Shown here in pieces: positions 1 to 12,500 of a stretch of DNA of 64,000 nt. Within the stretch, counting starts at the first letter, position 1, and the number at the start of each line of letters is the position of its first letter. The notes beneath the pieces are model-generated. The model ran no database searches, had not been told where the DNA came from, and saw nothing but the letters and a program-made list of their open reading frames with translations. Where the stretch lies: assembly GCA_963989385.1 (NCBI GenBank), contig OZ022503.1:68050123-68114122 (forward strand), read 5' to 3'. The stretch is from Ctena decussata. Its lineage: Eukaryota; Mollusca; Bivalvia; Lucinida; Lucinidae. A program made the position numbers and the translations under genes.

Positions 1-103
1 TTCGGGCTGAAACTAGTGCCAAATGAGAGGGTTGGGATAAACATTCAATTGACCATATGTGCCAAAAATTCTCGTTCTTTAGTTTTCGAGTTATAGCCCC
101 TGG

Positions 104-124
104 AAGTCGAAAACTGCACGACTT
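104..124. repeat. Small hairpin aagtcg / cgactt
   Basis: Six-base arms at 104-109 and 119-124 enclose a 9-base loop. The stem survives the A/B change, which falls in the loop at 110, but is weakened by private changes in M41, M42, M45, M46 and M63. That turnover argues against strong constraint. Confidence 0.4.
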
Positions 125-183
125 TGCCCTCGAATATCTCGACAACGGAGAAAGGAGAATTTCAGGGCATTTTCTCCCAAGAA

Positions 184-274
184 ATATATGGGAATTATCT
201 GTAATTTAGCACAGTTTCAGAACGATTCGTGAAAGTCACCTTTTAAGAATAACTTCCACTGCAGGCCCATATAT
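184..274. repeat. 9-bp inverted repeat, atatatggg / cccatatat
   Basis: Arms at 184-192 and 266-274 are perfectly complementary, with a 73-bp loop. The fixed B change at 272 puts a mismatch in the right arm. The arms are AT-rich and far apart, so a stable structure is doubtful. Confidence 0.4.
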
Positions 275-437
275 AAAAGTTTGCTCCTTTATTACTCTGC
301 ACATGGACAATTATTTGCGCTGTTATTTGCCCCAGGCATGTACCTATGTAATTACCGTTTACAGTGTAAAGATGGATGTTATCGGTCGCTGAACGTCGGA
401 GCAGTTGGCGTTTAATGCATTTTCCCATAGGGTCCAA
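243..437 (-). other. Recurrent 64-codon minus-strand open frame, probably non-coding
   Basis: In most monomers the minus strand has an ATG-initiated frame of 64 codons (start MDPMGKCIKR, end YIWACSGSYS in A, YVWACSGSYS in B), basic in its first third. I do not recognise the product and see no signal peptide, membrane segment or known motif. It is lost to a 1-bp change in M6, stops in M30, M31, M46, M51 and M60, and a deletion in M77, with no sign of compensation. Its persistence is what >98% identical copies would give anyway. Single-exon transcription of the satellite cannot be excluded, but there is no positive evidence for a protein. Confidence 0.15.
270..279 (+). promoter_or_regulatory. 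TATA-like box tatataaaag, one per A monomer
   Basis: tatataaaag matches the eukaryotic TATA consensus and is present in nearly all A copies (M30 and M31 have tatatacaag). An initiator-like ttactct follows at 292-298, but its a lies only ~22-24 bp from the box, shorter than the usual ~28-32. In B the fixed T272C change gives tacataaaag, which weakens the match, and M77 deletes the region. AT-rich DNA gives such motifs by chance, so promoter activity is only a possibility. Confidence 0.2.
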
Positions 438-543
438 TGCAAAATTGACACCTCATTTTCTCCATTCTCAAGAGCTTTGAGTCTCTGCAAAACATATACA
501 TGTGTAGACACAAATAAGTGAAATAGAATGAAGGCTATTTCAG

Positions 544-574
544 CTTTAGCTTTTATTCCGTTTGGGAGCTAAAG
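544..574. repeat. 8-bp stem ctttagct / agctaaag
   Basis: Perfect 8-base arms at 544-551 and 567-574 flank a 15-base loop. The structure recurs in most copies of both subfamilies. gctagagtcg in M46, M47's neighbours M51 and M54, and M60 changes one base of the right arm. It could form a cruciform or RNA hairpin; no function is shown. Confidence 0.45.
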
Positions 575-584
575 TCGCACAAAC

Positions 585-598
585 TTTTGTTTACAAAA
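585..598. repeat. AT-rich palindrome ttttgt-tt-acaaaa
   Basis: Six-base arms with a 2-base centre. The centre contains tgtttac, which matches the forkhead-family core. In M60 (47551-47564), M67 (53127-53140), M69 (54720-54733) and M73 (57901-57914) a t-to-a change produces a perfect 14-bp palindrome, ttttgttaacaaaa. Confidence 0.5.
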
Positions 599-742
599 AT
601 TTCGATGGCCTATAGTTCGCAAGTTATGCAATCAGTTGACATAAGATTGTGCATGCATGTAGACATGTTAATGACCTTTATATATGCCAAGTTTCAGATG
701 GCTACCTACTCATACAAGCAAGCAGTAGCGGTTTGAAATTTT

Positions 743-804
743 CACAATTTGGGCTACACGTTCGGGACGATTCGTGACCTTAGGTGACTTGCACAATTCG
801 GGCT
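743..804. repeat. Internal short direct repeat cacaatt(t/c)gggct
   Basis: cacaatttgggct at 743-755 recurs as cacaattcgggct at 792-804, 12 of 13 bases the same and 49 bp apart, spanning the chosen monomer boundary. A second pair, acgattcgtga at 222-232 and 767-777, is identical over 11 bases. These may be remnants of shorter ancestral units. Confidence 0.45.
774..788. repeat. Imperfect palindrome gtgaccttaggtgac
   Basis: A 15-bp near-palindrome with one mismatched pair, at the end of each monomer. It can be read as two nuclear-receptor-like half-sites, tgacct and aggtga, facing outward with a 1-bp spacer. By eye it is unchanged in almost every copy of both subfamilies, but most of the monomer is equally conserved. 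Confidence 0.35.
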
Positions 805-3184
805 GAAACTAGTGCCAAATGAGAGGGTTGGGATAAACATTCAATTGACCATATGTGCCAAAAATTCTCGTTCTTTAGTTTTCGAGTTATAGCCCCTGGA
901 AGTCGAAAACTGCACGACTTTGCCCTCGAATATCTCGACAACGGAGAAAGGAGAATTTCAGGGCATTTTCTCCCAAGAAATATATGGGAATTATCTGTAA
1001 TTTAGCACAGTTTCAGAACGATTCGTGAAAGTCACCTTTTAAGAATAACTTCCACTGCAGGCCCATATATAAAAGTTTGCTCCTTTATTACTCTGCACAT
1101 GGACAATTATTTGCGCTGTTATTTGCCCCAAGCATGTACCTATGTAATTACCGTTTACAGTGTAAAGATGGATGTTATCGGTCGCTGAACGTCGGAGCAG
1201 TAGGCGTTTAATGCATTTTCCCATAGGGTCCAATGCAAAATTGACACCTCATTTTCTCCATTCTCAAGAGCTTTGAGTCTCTGCAAAACATATACATGTG
1301 TAGACACAAATAAGTGAAATAGAATGAAGGCTATTTCAGCTTTAGCTTTTATTCCGTTTGGGAGCTAAAGTCGCACAAACTTTTGTTTACAAAAATTTCG
1401 ATGGCCTATAGTTCGCAAGTTATGCAATCAGTTGACATAAGATTGTGCATGCATGTAGACATGTTAATGACCTTTATATATGCCAAGTTTCAGATGGCTA
1501 CCTACTCATACAAGCAAGCAGTAGCGGTTTGAAATTTTCACAATTTGGGCTACCCGTTCGGGACGATTCGTGACCTTAGGTGACTTGCACAATTCGGGCT
1601 GAAACTAGTGCCAAATGAGAGGGTTGGGATAAACATTCAATTGACCATATGTGCCAAAAATTCTCGTTCTTTAGTTTTCGAGTTATAGCCCCTGGAAGTC
1701 GAAAACTGCACGACTTTGCCCTCGAATATCTCGACAACGGAGAAAGGAGAATTTCAGGGCATTTTCTCCCAAGAAATATATGGGAATTATCTGTAATTTA
1801 GCACAGTTTCAGAACGATTCGTGAAAGTCACCTTTTAAGAATAACTTCCACTGCAGGCCCATATATAAAAGTTTGCTCCTTTATTACTCTGCACATGGAC
1901 AATTATTTGCGCTGTTATTTGCCCCAGGCATGTACCTATGTAATTACCGTTTACAGTGTAAAGATGGATGTTATCGGTCGCTGAACGTCGGAGCAGTAGG
2001 CGTTTAATGCATTTTCCCATAGGGTCCAATGCAAAATTGACACCTCATTTTCTCCATTCTCAAGAGCTTTGAGTCTCTGCAGAACATATACATGTGTAGA
2101 CACAAATAAGTGAAATAGAATGAAGGCTATTTCAGCTTTAGCTTTTATTCCGTTTGGGAGCTAAAGTCGCACAAACTTTTGTTTACAAAAATTTCGATGG
2201 CCTATAGTTCGCAAGTTATGCAATCAGTTGACATAAGATTGTGCATGCATGTAGACATGTTAATGACCTTTATATATGCCAAGTTTCAGATGGCCACCTA
2301 CTCATACAAGCAAGCAGTAGCGGTTTGAAATTTTCACAATTTGGGCTACACGTTCGGGACGATTCGTGACCTTAGGTGACTTGCACAATTCGGGCTGAAA
2401 CTAGTGCCAAATGAGAGGGTTTGGATAAACATTCAATTGACCATATGTGCCAAAAATTCTCGTTCTTTAGTTTTCGAGTTATAGCCCCTGGAAGTCGAAA
2501 ACTGCACGACTTTGCCCTCGAATATCTCGACAACGGAGAAAGGAGAATTTCAGGGCATTTTCTCCCAAGAAATATATGGGAATTATCTGTAATTTAGCAC
2601 AGTTTCAGAACGATTCGTGAAAGTCACCTTTTAAGAATAACTTCCACTGCAGGCCCATATATAAAAGTTTGCTCCTTTATTACTCTGCACTTTGACAATT
2701 ATTTGCGCTGTTATTTGCCCCAGACATGTACCTATGTAATTACCGTTTACAGTGTAAAGATGGATGTTATCGGTCGCTGAACGTCGGAGCAGTAGGCGTT
2801 TAATGCATTTTCCCATAGGGTCCAATGCAAAATTGACATCTCATTTTCTCCATTCTCAAGAGCTTTGAGTCTCTGCAAAACATATACATGTGTAGACACA
2901 AATAAGTGAAATAGAATGAAGGCTATTTCAGCTTTAGCTTTTATTCCGTTTGGGAGCTAAAGTCGCACAAACGTTTGTTTACAAAAATTTCGATGGCCTA
3001 TAGTTCGCAAGTTATGCAATCAGTTGACATAAGATTGTGCATGCATGTAGACATGTTAATGACCTTTATATATGCCAAGTTTCAGATGGCTACCTACTCA
3101 TACAAGCAAGCAGTAGCGGTTTGAAATTTTCACAATTTGGGCTACACGTTCGGGACGATTCGTGACCTTAGGTGACTTGCACAA

Positions 3185-6100
3185 TTCGGGCTGAAACTAG
3201 TGCCAAATGAGAGGGTTTGGATAAACATTCAATTGACCATATGTGCCAAAAATTCTCGTTCTTTAGTTTTCGAGTTATAGCCCCTGGAAGTCGAAAACTG
3301 CACGACTTTGCCCTCGAATATCTCGACAACGGAGAAAGGAGAATTTCAGGGCATTTTCTCCCAAGAAATATATGGGAATTATCTGTAATTTAGCACAGTT
3401 TCAGAACGATTCGTGAAAGTCACCTTTTAAGAAATAATTCCACTGCAGGCCCATATATAAAAGTTTGCTCCTTTATTACTCTGCACATGGACAATTATTT
3501 GCGCTGTTATTTGCCCCAGGCATGTACCTATGTAATTACCGTTTACAGTGTAAAGATGGATGTTATCGGTCGCTGAACGTCGGAGCAGTAGGCGTTTAAT
3601 GCATTTTCCCATAGGGTCCAATGCAAAATTGACACCTCATTTTCTCAATTCTCAAGAGCTTTGAGTCTCTGCAAAACATATACATGTGTAGACACAAATA
3701 AGTGAAATAGAATGAAGGCTATTTCAGCTTTAGCTTTTATTCCGTTTGGGAGCTAAAGTCGCACAAACTTTTGTTTACAAAAATTTCGATGGCCTATAGT
3801 TCGCAAGTTATGCAATCAGTTGACATAAGATTGTGCATGCATGTAGACATGTTAATGACCTTTATATATGCCAAGTTTCAGATGGCTACCTACTCATACA
3901 AGCAACAGTAGCGGTTTGAAATTTTCACAATTTGGGCTACACGTTCGGGACGATTCGTGACCTTAGGTGACTTGCACAATTCGGGCTGAAACTAGTGCCA
4001 AATGAGAGGGTTGGGATAAACATTCAATTGACCATATGTGCCAAAAATTCTCGTTCTTTAGTTTTCGAGTTATAGCCCCTGGAAGTCGAAAACTGCACGA
4101 CTTTGCCCTCGAATATCTCGACAACGGAGAAAGGAGAATTTCAGGGCATTTTCTCCCAAGAAATATATGGGAATTATCCGTAATTTAGCACAGTTTCAGA
4201 ACGATTCGTGAAAGTCACCTTTTAAGAATAACTTCCACTGCAGGCCCATATATAAAAGTTTGCTCCTTTATTACTCTGCACATGGACAATTATTTGCGCT
4301 GTTATTTGCCCCAGGCATGTACCTATGTAATTACCGTTTACAGTGTAAAGATGGATGTTATCGGTCGCTGAACGTCCGGCCGTAAGCGTTTAATGCATTT
4401 TCCCTTAGGGTCCAATGCAAAATTGACACCTCATTTTCTCCATTCTCAAGAGCTTTGAGTCTCTGCAAAACATATACATGTGTAGACACAAATAAGTGAA
4501 ATAGAATGAAGGCTATTTCAGCTTTAGCTTTTATTCCGTTTGGGAGCTAAAGTCGCACAAACTTTTGTTTACAAAAATTTCGATGGCCTATAGTTCGCAA
4601 GTTATGCAATCAGTTGACATAAGATTGTGCATGCATGTAGACATGTTAATGACCTTTATATATGCCAAGTTTCAGATGGCTACCTACTCATACAAGCAAG
4701 CAGTAGCGGTTTGAAATTTTCACAATTTGGGCTACACGTTCGGGACGATTCGTGACCTTAGGTGACTTGCACAATTCGGGCTGAAACTAGTGCCAAATGA
4801 GAGGGTTGGGATAAACATTCAATTGACCATATGTGCCAAAAATTCTCGTTCTTTAGTTTTCGAGTTATAGCCCCTGGAAGTCGAAAACTGCACGACTTTG
4901 CCCTCGAATATCTCGACAACGGAGAAAGGAGAATTTCAGGGCATTTTCTCCCAAGAAATATATGGGAATTATCTGTAATTTAGCACAGTTTCAGAACGAT
5001 TCGTGAAAGTCACCTTTTAAGAATAACTTCCACTGCAGGCCCATATATAAAAGTTTGCTCCTTTATTACTCTGCACATGGACAATTATTTGCGCTGTTAT
5101 TTGCCCCAGGCATGTACCTATGTAATTACCGTTTACAGTGTAAAGATGGATGTTATCGGTCGCTGAACGTCGGAGCAGTAGGCGTTTAATGCATTTTCCC
5201 ATAGGGTCCAATGCAAAATTGACACCTCATTTTCTCCATTCTCAAGAGCTTTGAGTCTCTGCAAAACATATACATGTGTAGACACAAATAAGTGAAATAG
5301 AATGAAGGCTATTTCAGCTTTAGCTTTTATTCCGTTTGGGAGCTAAAGTCGCACAAACTTTTGTTTACAAAAATTTCGATGGCCTATAGTTCGCAAGTTA
5401 TGCAATCAGTTGACATAAGATTGTGCATGCATGTAGACATGTTAATGACCTTTATATATGCCAAGTTTCAGATGGCTACCTACTCATACAAGCAAGCAGT
5501 AGCGGTTTGAAATTTTCACAATTTGGGCTACACGTTCGGGACGATTCGTGACCTTAGGTGACTTGCACAATTCGGGCTGAAACTAGTGCCAAATGAGAGG
5601 GTTGGGATAAACATTCAATTGACCATATGTGCCAAAAATTCTCGTTCTTTAGTTTTCGAGTTATAGCCCCTGGAAGTCGAAAACTGCACGACTTTGCCCT
5701 CGAATATCTCGACAACGGAGAAAGGAGAATTTCAGGGCATTTTCTCCCAAGAAATATATGGGAATTATCTGTAATTTAGCACAGTTTCAGAACGATTCGT
5801 GAAAGTCACCTTTTAAGAATAACTTCCACTGCAGGCCCATATATAAAAGTTTGCTCCTTTATTACTCTGCACATGGACAATTATTTGCGCTGTTATTTGC
5901 CCCAGGCATGTACCTATGTAATTACCGTTTACAGTGTAAAGATGGATGTTATCGGTCGCTGAACGTCGGAGCAGTAGGCGTTTAATGCATTTTCCCATAG
6001 GGTCCAATGCAAAATTGACACCTCATTTTCTCCATTCTCAAGAGCTTTGAGTCTCTGCAAAACATATACATGTGTAGACACAAATAAGTGAAATAGAATG

Positions 6101-7162
6101 AAGGCTATTTCAGCTTTAGCTTTTATTCCGTTTGGGAGCTAAAGTCGCACAAACTTTTGTTTACAAAAATTTGGATGGCCTATAGTTCGCAAGTTATGCA
6201 ATCAGTTGACATAAGATTGTGCGTGCATGTAGACATGTTAATGACCTTTATATATGCCAAGTTTCAGATGGCTACCTACTCATACAAGCAAGCAGTAGCG
6301 GTTTGAAATTTTCACAATTTGGGCTACACGTTCGGGACGATTCGTGACCTTAGGTGACTTGCACAATTCGGGCTGAAACTAGTGCCAAATGAGAGGGTTG
6401 GGATAAACATTCAATTGACCATATGTGCCAAAAATTCTCGTTCTTTAGTTTTCGAGTTATAGCCCCTGGAAGTCGAAAACTGCACGACTTTGCCCTCGAA
6501 TATCTCGACAACGGAGAAAGGAGAATTTCAGGGCATTTTCTCCCAAGAAATATATGGGAATTATCTGTAATTTAGCACAGTTTCAGAACGATTCGTGAAA
6601 GTCACCTTTTAAGAATAACTTCCACTGCAGGCCCATATATAAAAGTTTGCTCCTTTATTACTCTGCACATGGACAATTATTTGCGCTGTTATTTGCCCCA
6701 GGCATGTACCTATGTAATTACCGTTAACAGTGTAAAGATGGATGTTATCGGTCGCTGAACGTCGGAGCAGTAGGCGTTTAATGCATTTTCCCATAGGGTC
6801 CAATGCAAAATTGACACCTCATTTTCTCTATTCTCAAGAGCTTTGAGTCTCTGCAAAACATATACATGTGTAGACACAAATAAGTGAAATAGAATGAAGG
6901 CTATTTCAGCTTTAGCTTTTATTCCGTTTGGGAGCTAAAGTCGCACAAACTTTTGTTTACAAAAATTTCGATGGCCTATAGTTCGCAAGTTATGCAATCA
7001 GTTGACATAAGATTGTGCATGCATGTAGACATGTTAATGACCTTTATATATGCCAAGTTTCAGATGGCTACCTACTCATACAAGCAAGCAGTAGCGGTTT
7101 GAAATTTTCACAATTTGGGCTACACGTTCGGGACGATTCGTGACCTTAGGTGACTTGCACAA
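3185..7162. repeat. Five-monomer HOR copy, version alpha (M5-M9)
   Basis: M5 carries gaaataattcc, where the consensus is gaataacttcc; I use this as HOR phase 0. M8 carries atttggatgg (phase 3). M9 carries ccgttaacag and ctctattctc (phase 4). The same ordered set recurs in M13-M17. Private changes include a lost g in agcaacagtag of M5 and the compound change gtccggccgtaag in M6; each makes its monomer 795 bp. Confidence 0.75.
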
Positions 7163-9549
7163 TTCGGGCTGAAACTAGTGCCAAATGAGAGGGTTGGGAT
7201 AAACATTCAATTGACCATATGTGCCAAAATTCTCGTTCTTTAGTTTTCGAGTTATAGCCCCTGAAAGTCGAAAACTGCACGACTTTGCCCTCGAATATCT
7301 CGACAACGGAGAAAGGAGAATTTCAGGGCATTTTCTCCCAAGAAATATATGGGAATTATCTGTAATTTAGCACAGTTTCAGAACGATTCGTGAAAGTCAC
7401 CTTTTAAGAAATAATTCCACTGCAGGCCCATATATAAAAGTTTGCTCCTTTATTACTCTGCACATGGACAATTATTTGCGCTGTTATTTGCCCCAGGCAT
7501 GAACCTATGTAATTACCGTTTACAGTGTAAAGATGGATGTTATCGGTCGCTGAACGTCGGAGCAGTAGGCGTTTAATGCATTTTCCCATAGGGTCCAATG
7601 CAAAATTGACACCTCATTTTCTCCATTCTCAAGAGCTTTGAGTCTCTGCAAAACATATACATGTGTAGACACAAATAAGTGAAATAGAATGAAGGCTATT
7701 TCAGCTTTAGCTTTTATTCCGTTTGGGAGCTAAAGTCGCACAAACTTTTGTTTACAAAAATTTCGATGGCCTATAGTTCGCAAGTTATGCAATCAGTTGA
7801 CATAAGATTGTGCATGCATGTAGACATGTTAATGACCTTTATATATGCCAAGTTTCAGATGGCTACCTACTCATACAAGCAAGCAGTAGCGGTTTGAAAT
7901 TTTCACAATTTGGGCTACACGTTCGGGACGATTCGTGACCTTAGGTGACTTGCACAATTCGGGCTGAAACTAGTGCCAAATGAGAGGGTTGGGATAAACA
8001 TTCAATTGACCATATGTGCCAAAAATTCTCGTTCTTTAGTTTTCGAGTTATAGCCCCTGGAAGTCGAAAACTGCACGACTTTGCCCTCGAATATCTCGAC
8101 AACGGAGAAAGGAGAATTTCAGGGCATTTTCTCCCAAGAAATATATGGGAATTATCTGTAATTTAGCACAGTTTCAGAACGATTCGTGAAAGTCACCTTT
8201 TAAGAATAACTTCCACTGCAGGCCCATATATAAAAGTTTGCTCCTTTATTACTCTGCACATGGACAATTATTTGCGCTGTTATTTGCCCCAGGCATGTAC
8301 CTATGTAATTACCGTTAACAGTGTAAAGATGGATGTTATCGGTCGCTGAACGTCGGAGCAGTAGGCGTTTAATGCATTTTCCCATAGGGTCCAATGCAAA
8401 ATTGACACCTCATTTTCTCTATTCTCAAGAGCTTTGAGTCTCTGCAAAACATATACATGTGAAGACACAAATAAGTGAAATAGAATGAAGGCTATTTCAG
8501 CTTTAGCTTTTATTCCGTTTGGGAGCTAAAGTCGCACAAACTTTTGTTTACAAAAATTTCGATGGCCTATAGTTCGCAAGTTATGCAATCAGTTGACATA
8601 AGATTGTGCATGCATGTAGACATGTTAATGACCTTTATATATGCCAAGTTTCAGATGGCTACCTACTCATACAAGCAAGCAGTAGCGGTTTGAAATTTTC
8701 ACAATTTGGGCTACACGTTCGGGACGATTCGTGACCTTAGGTGACTTGCACAATTCGGGCTGAAACTAGTGCCAAATGAGAGGGTTGGGATAAACATTCA
8801 ATTGACCATATGTGCCAAAAATTCTCGTTCTTTAGTTTTCGAGTTATAGCCCCTGGAAGTCGAAAACTGCACGACTTTGCCCTCGAATATCTCGACAACG
8901 GAGAAAGGAGAATTTCAGGGCATTTTCTCCCAAGAAATATATGGGAATTATCTGTAATTTAGCACAGTTTCAGAACGATTCGTGAAAGTCACCTTTTAAG
9001 AATAACTTCCACTGCAGGCCCATATATAAAAGTTTGCTCCTTTATTACTCTGCACATGGACAATTATTTGCGCTGTTATTTGCCCCAGGCATGTACCTAT
9101 GTAATTACCGTTAACAGTGTAAAGATGGATGTTATCGGTCGCTGAACGTCGGAGCAGTAGGCGTTTAATGCATTTTCCCATAGGGTCCAATGCAAAATTG
9201 ACACCTCATTTTCTCTATTCTCAAGAGCTTTGAGTCTCTGCAAAACATATACATGTGTAGACACAAATAAGTGAAATAGAATGAAGGCTATTTCAGCTTT
9301 AGCTTTTATTCCGTTTGGGAGCTAAAGTCGCACAAACTTTTGTTTACAAAAATTTCGATGGCCTATAGTTCGCAAGTTATGCAATCAGTTGACATAAGAT
9401 TGTGCATGCATGTAGACATGTTAATGGCCTTTATATATGCCAAGTTTCAGATGGCTACCTACTCATACAAGCAAGCAGTAGCGGTTTGAAATTTTCACAA
9501 TTTGGGCTACACGTTCGGGACGATTCGTGACCTTAGGTGACTTGCACAA
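7163..9549. repeat. Shortened HOR copy (M10-M12, phases 0-3-4)
   Basis: M10 has the phase-0 marker gaaataattcc together with ctgaaagtc and catgaacc, matching M18. M11 has ccgttaacag, ctctattctc and tgtgaagac, matching M21 and M26 (phase 3 of version beta). M12 has ccgttaacag and ctctattctc (phase 4). Phases 1 and 2 are missing, as expected from an unequal exchange that removed two monomers. M10 also lost one a in gccaaaattctcg and is 795 bp. Confidence 0.7.
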
Positions 9550-12500
9550 TTCGGGCTGAAACTAGTGCCAAATGAGAGGGTTGGGATAAACATTCAATTG
9601 ACCATATGTGCCAAAAATTCTCGTTCTTTAGTTTTCGAGTTATAGCCCCTGAAAGTCGAAAACTGCACGACTTTGCCCTCGAATATCTCGACAACGGAGA
9701 AAGGAGAATTTCAGGGCATTTTCTCCCAAGAAATATATGGGAATTATCTGTAATTTAGCACAGTTTCAGAACGATTCGTGAAAGTCACCTTTTAAGAAAT
9801 AATTCCACTGCAGGCCCATATATAAAAGTTTGCTCCTTTATTACTCTGCACATGGACAATTATTTGCGCTGTTATTTGCCCCAGGCATGTACCTATGTAA
9901 TTACCGTTTACAGTGTAAAGATGGATGTTATCGGTCGCTGAACGTCGGAGCAGTAGGCGTTTAATGCATTTTCCCATAGGGTCCAATGCAAAATTGACAC
10001 CTCATTTTCTCCATTCTCAAGAGCTTTGAGTCTCTGCAAAACATATACATGTGTAGACACAAATAAGTGAAATAGAATGAAGGCTATTTCAGCTTTAGCT
10101 TTTATTCCGTTTGGGAGCTAAAGTCGCACAAACTTTTGTTTACAAAAATTTGGATGGCCTATAGTTCGCAAGTTATGCAATCAGTTGACATAAGATTGTG
10201 CATGCATGTAGACATGTTAATGACCTTTATATATGCCAAGTTTCAGATGGCTACCTACTCATACAAGCAAGCAGTAGCGGTTTGAAATTTTCACAATTTG
10301 GGCTACACGTTCGGGACGATTCGTGACCTTAGGTGACTTGCACAATTCGGGCTGAAACTAGTGCCAAATGAGAGGGTTGGGATAAACATTCAATTGACCA
10401 TATGTGCCAAAAATTCTCGTTCTTTAGTTTTCGAGTTATAGCCCCTGGAAGTCGAAAACTGCACGACTTTGCCCTCGAATATCTCGACAACGGAGAAAGG
10501 AGAATTTCAGGGCATTTTCTCCCAAGAAATATATGGGAATTATCTGTAATTTAGCACAGTTTCAGAACGATTCGTGAAAGTCACCTTTTAAGAATAACTT
10601 CCACTGCAGGCCCATATATAAAAGTTTGCTCCTTTATTACTCTGCACATGGACAATTATTTGCGCTGTTATTTGCCCCAGGCATGTACCTATGTAATTAC
10701 CGTTTACAGTGTAAAGATGGATGTTATCGGTCGCTGAACGTCGGAGCAGTAGGCGTTTAATGCATTTTCCCATAGGGTCCAATGCAAAATTGACACCTCA
10801 TTTTCTCCATTCTCAAGAGCTTTGAGTCTCTGCAAAACATATACATGTGTAGACACAAATAAGTGAAATAGAATGAAGGCTATTTCAGCTTTAGCTTTTA
10901 TTCCGTTTGGGAGCTAAAGTCGCACAAACTTTTGTTTACAAAAATTTCGATGGCCTATAGTTCGCAAGTTATGCAATCAGTTGACATAAGATTGTGCATG
11001 CATGTAGACATGTTAATGACCTTTATATATGCCAAGTTTCAGATGGCTACCTACTCATACAAGCAAGCAGTAGCGGTTTGAAATTTTCACAATTTGGGCT
11101 ACACGTTCGGGACGATTCGTGACCTTAGGTGACTTGCACAACTCGGGCTGAAACTAGTGCCAAATGAGAGGGTTGGGATAAACATTCAATTGACCATATG
11201 TGCCAAAAATTCTCGTTCTTTAGTTTTCGAGTTATAGCCCCTGGAAGTCGAAAACTGCACGACTTTGCCCTCGAATATCTCGACAACGGAGAAAGGAGAA
11301 TTTCAGGGCATTTTCTCCCAAGAAATATATGGGAATTATCTGTAATTTAGCACAGTTTCAGAACGATTCGTGAAAGTCACCTTTTAAGAATTATAACTTC
11401 CACTGCAGGCCCATATATAAAAGTTTGCTCCTTTATTACTCTGCACATGGACAATTATTTGCGCTGTTATTTGCCCCAGGCATGTACCTATGTAATTACC
11501 GTTTACAGTGTAAAGATGGATGTTATCGGTCGCTGAACGTCGGAGCAGTAGGCGTTTAATGCATTTTCCCATAGGGTCCAATGCAAAATTGACACCTCAT
11601 TTTCTCCATTCTCAAGAGCTTTGAGTCTCTGCAAAACATATACATGTGTAGACACAAATAAGTGAAATAGAATGAAGGCTATTTCAGCTTTAGCTTTTAT
11701 TCCGTTTGGGAGCTAAAGTCGCACAAACTTTTGTTTACAAAAATTTCGATGGCCTATAGTTCGCAAGTTATGCAATCAGTTGACATAAGATTGTGCATGC
11801 ATGTAGACATGTTAATGACCTTTATATATGCCAAGTTTCAGATGGCTACCTACTCATACAAGCAAGCAGTAGCGGTTTGAAATTTTCACAATTTGGGCTA
11901 CACGTTCGGGACGATTCGTGACCTTAGGTGACTTGCACAATTCGGGCTGAAACTAGTGCCAAATGAGAGGGTTGGGATAAACATTCAATTGACCATATGT
12001 GCCAAAAATTCTCGTTCTTTAGTTTTCGAGTTATAGCCCCTGGAAGTCGAAAACTGCACGACTTTGCCCTCGAATATCTCGACAACGGAGAAAGGAGAAT
12101 TTCAGGGCATTTTCTCCCAAGAAATATATGGGAATTATCTGTAATTTAGCACAGTTTCAGAACGATTCGTGAAAGTCACCTTTTAAGAATAACTTCCACT
12201 GCAGGCCCATATATAAAAGTTTGCTCCTTTATTACTCTGCACATGGACAATTATTTGCGCTGTTATTTGCCCCAGGCATGTACCTATGTAATTACCGTTT
12301 ACAGTGTAAAGATGGATGTTATCGGTCGCTGAACGTCGGAGCAGTAGGCGTTTAATGCATTTTCCCATAGGGTCCAATGCAAAATTGACACCTCATTTTC
12401 TCCATTCTCAAGAGCTTTGAGTCTCTGCAAAACATATACATGTGTAGACACAAATAAGTGAAATAGAATGAAGGCTATTTCAGCTTTAGCTTTTATTCCG

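Larger units (their letters stand above)
1..796. repeat. Reference subfamily A monomer (M1)
   Basis: A convenient reference because monomer and window coordinates coincide. It matches the apparent A consensus except gcagttggcg near 400, where other copies have gcagtaggcg. M7 (4775-5570) and M14 (10346-11141) look closest to consensus. Within the unit there is no microsatellite, no poly-A tail, no terminal inverted repeat and no target-site duplication, so it does not resemble a tandemly arrayed transposon end. Weak internal direct repeats, hairpins and a TATA-like box are listed separately. Confidence 0.9.

Noticed and set aside
78..100. CENP-B-box-like motif (ttcgagttatagcccc)
   Set aside because: It shares ttcg and a central a with the vertebrate box but lacks the required cggg. 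No other place in the monomer fits.
243..437. The recurring 64-codon minus-strand frames (both types) as real genes
   Set aside because: They recur only because the DNA repeats. They are broken in several monomers by stops, a 1-bp change or a deletion without other change, occupy a quarter of the unit, show no recognisable domain, and the second type starts with GTG, unlikely in a eukaryote.
1..796. rDNA spacer, 5S or tRNA-derived repeat
   Set aside because: No rRNA-like segment is visible, and the RNA polymerase III A-box and B-box (ggttcga core) patterns are absent.
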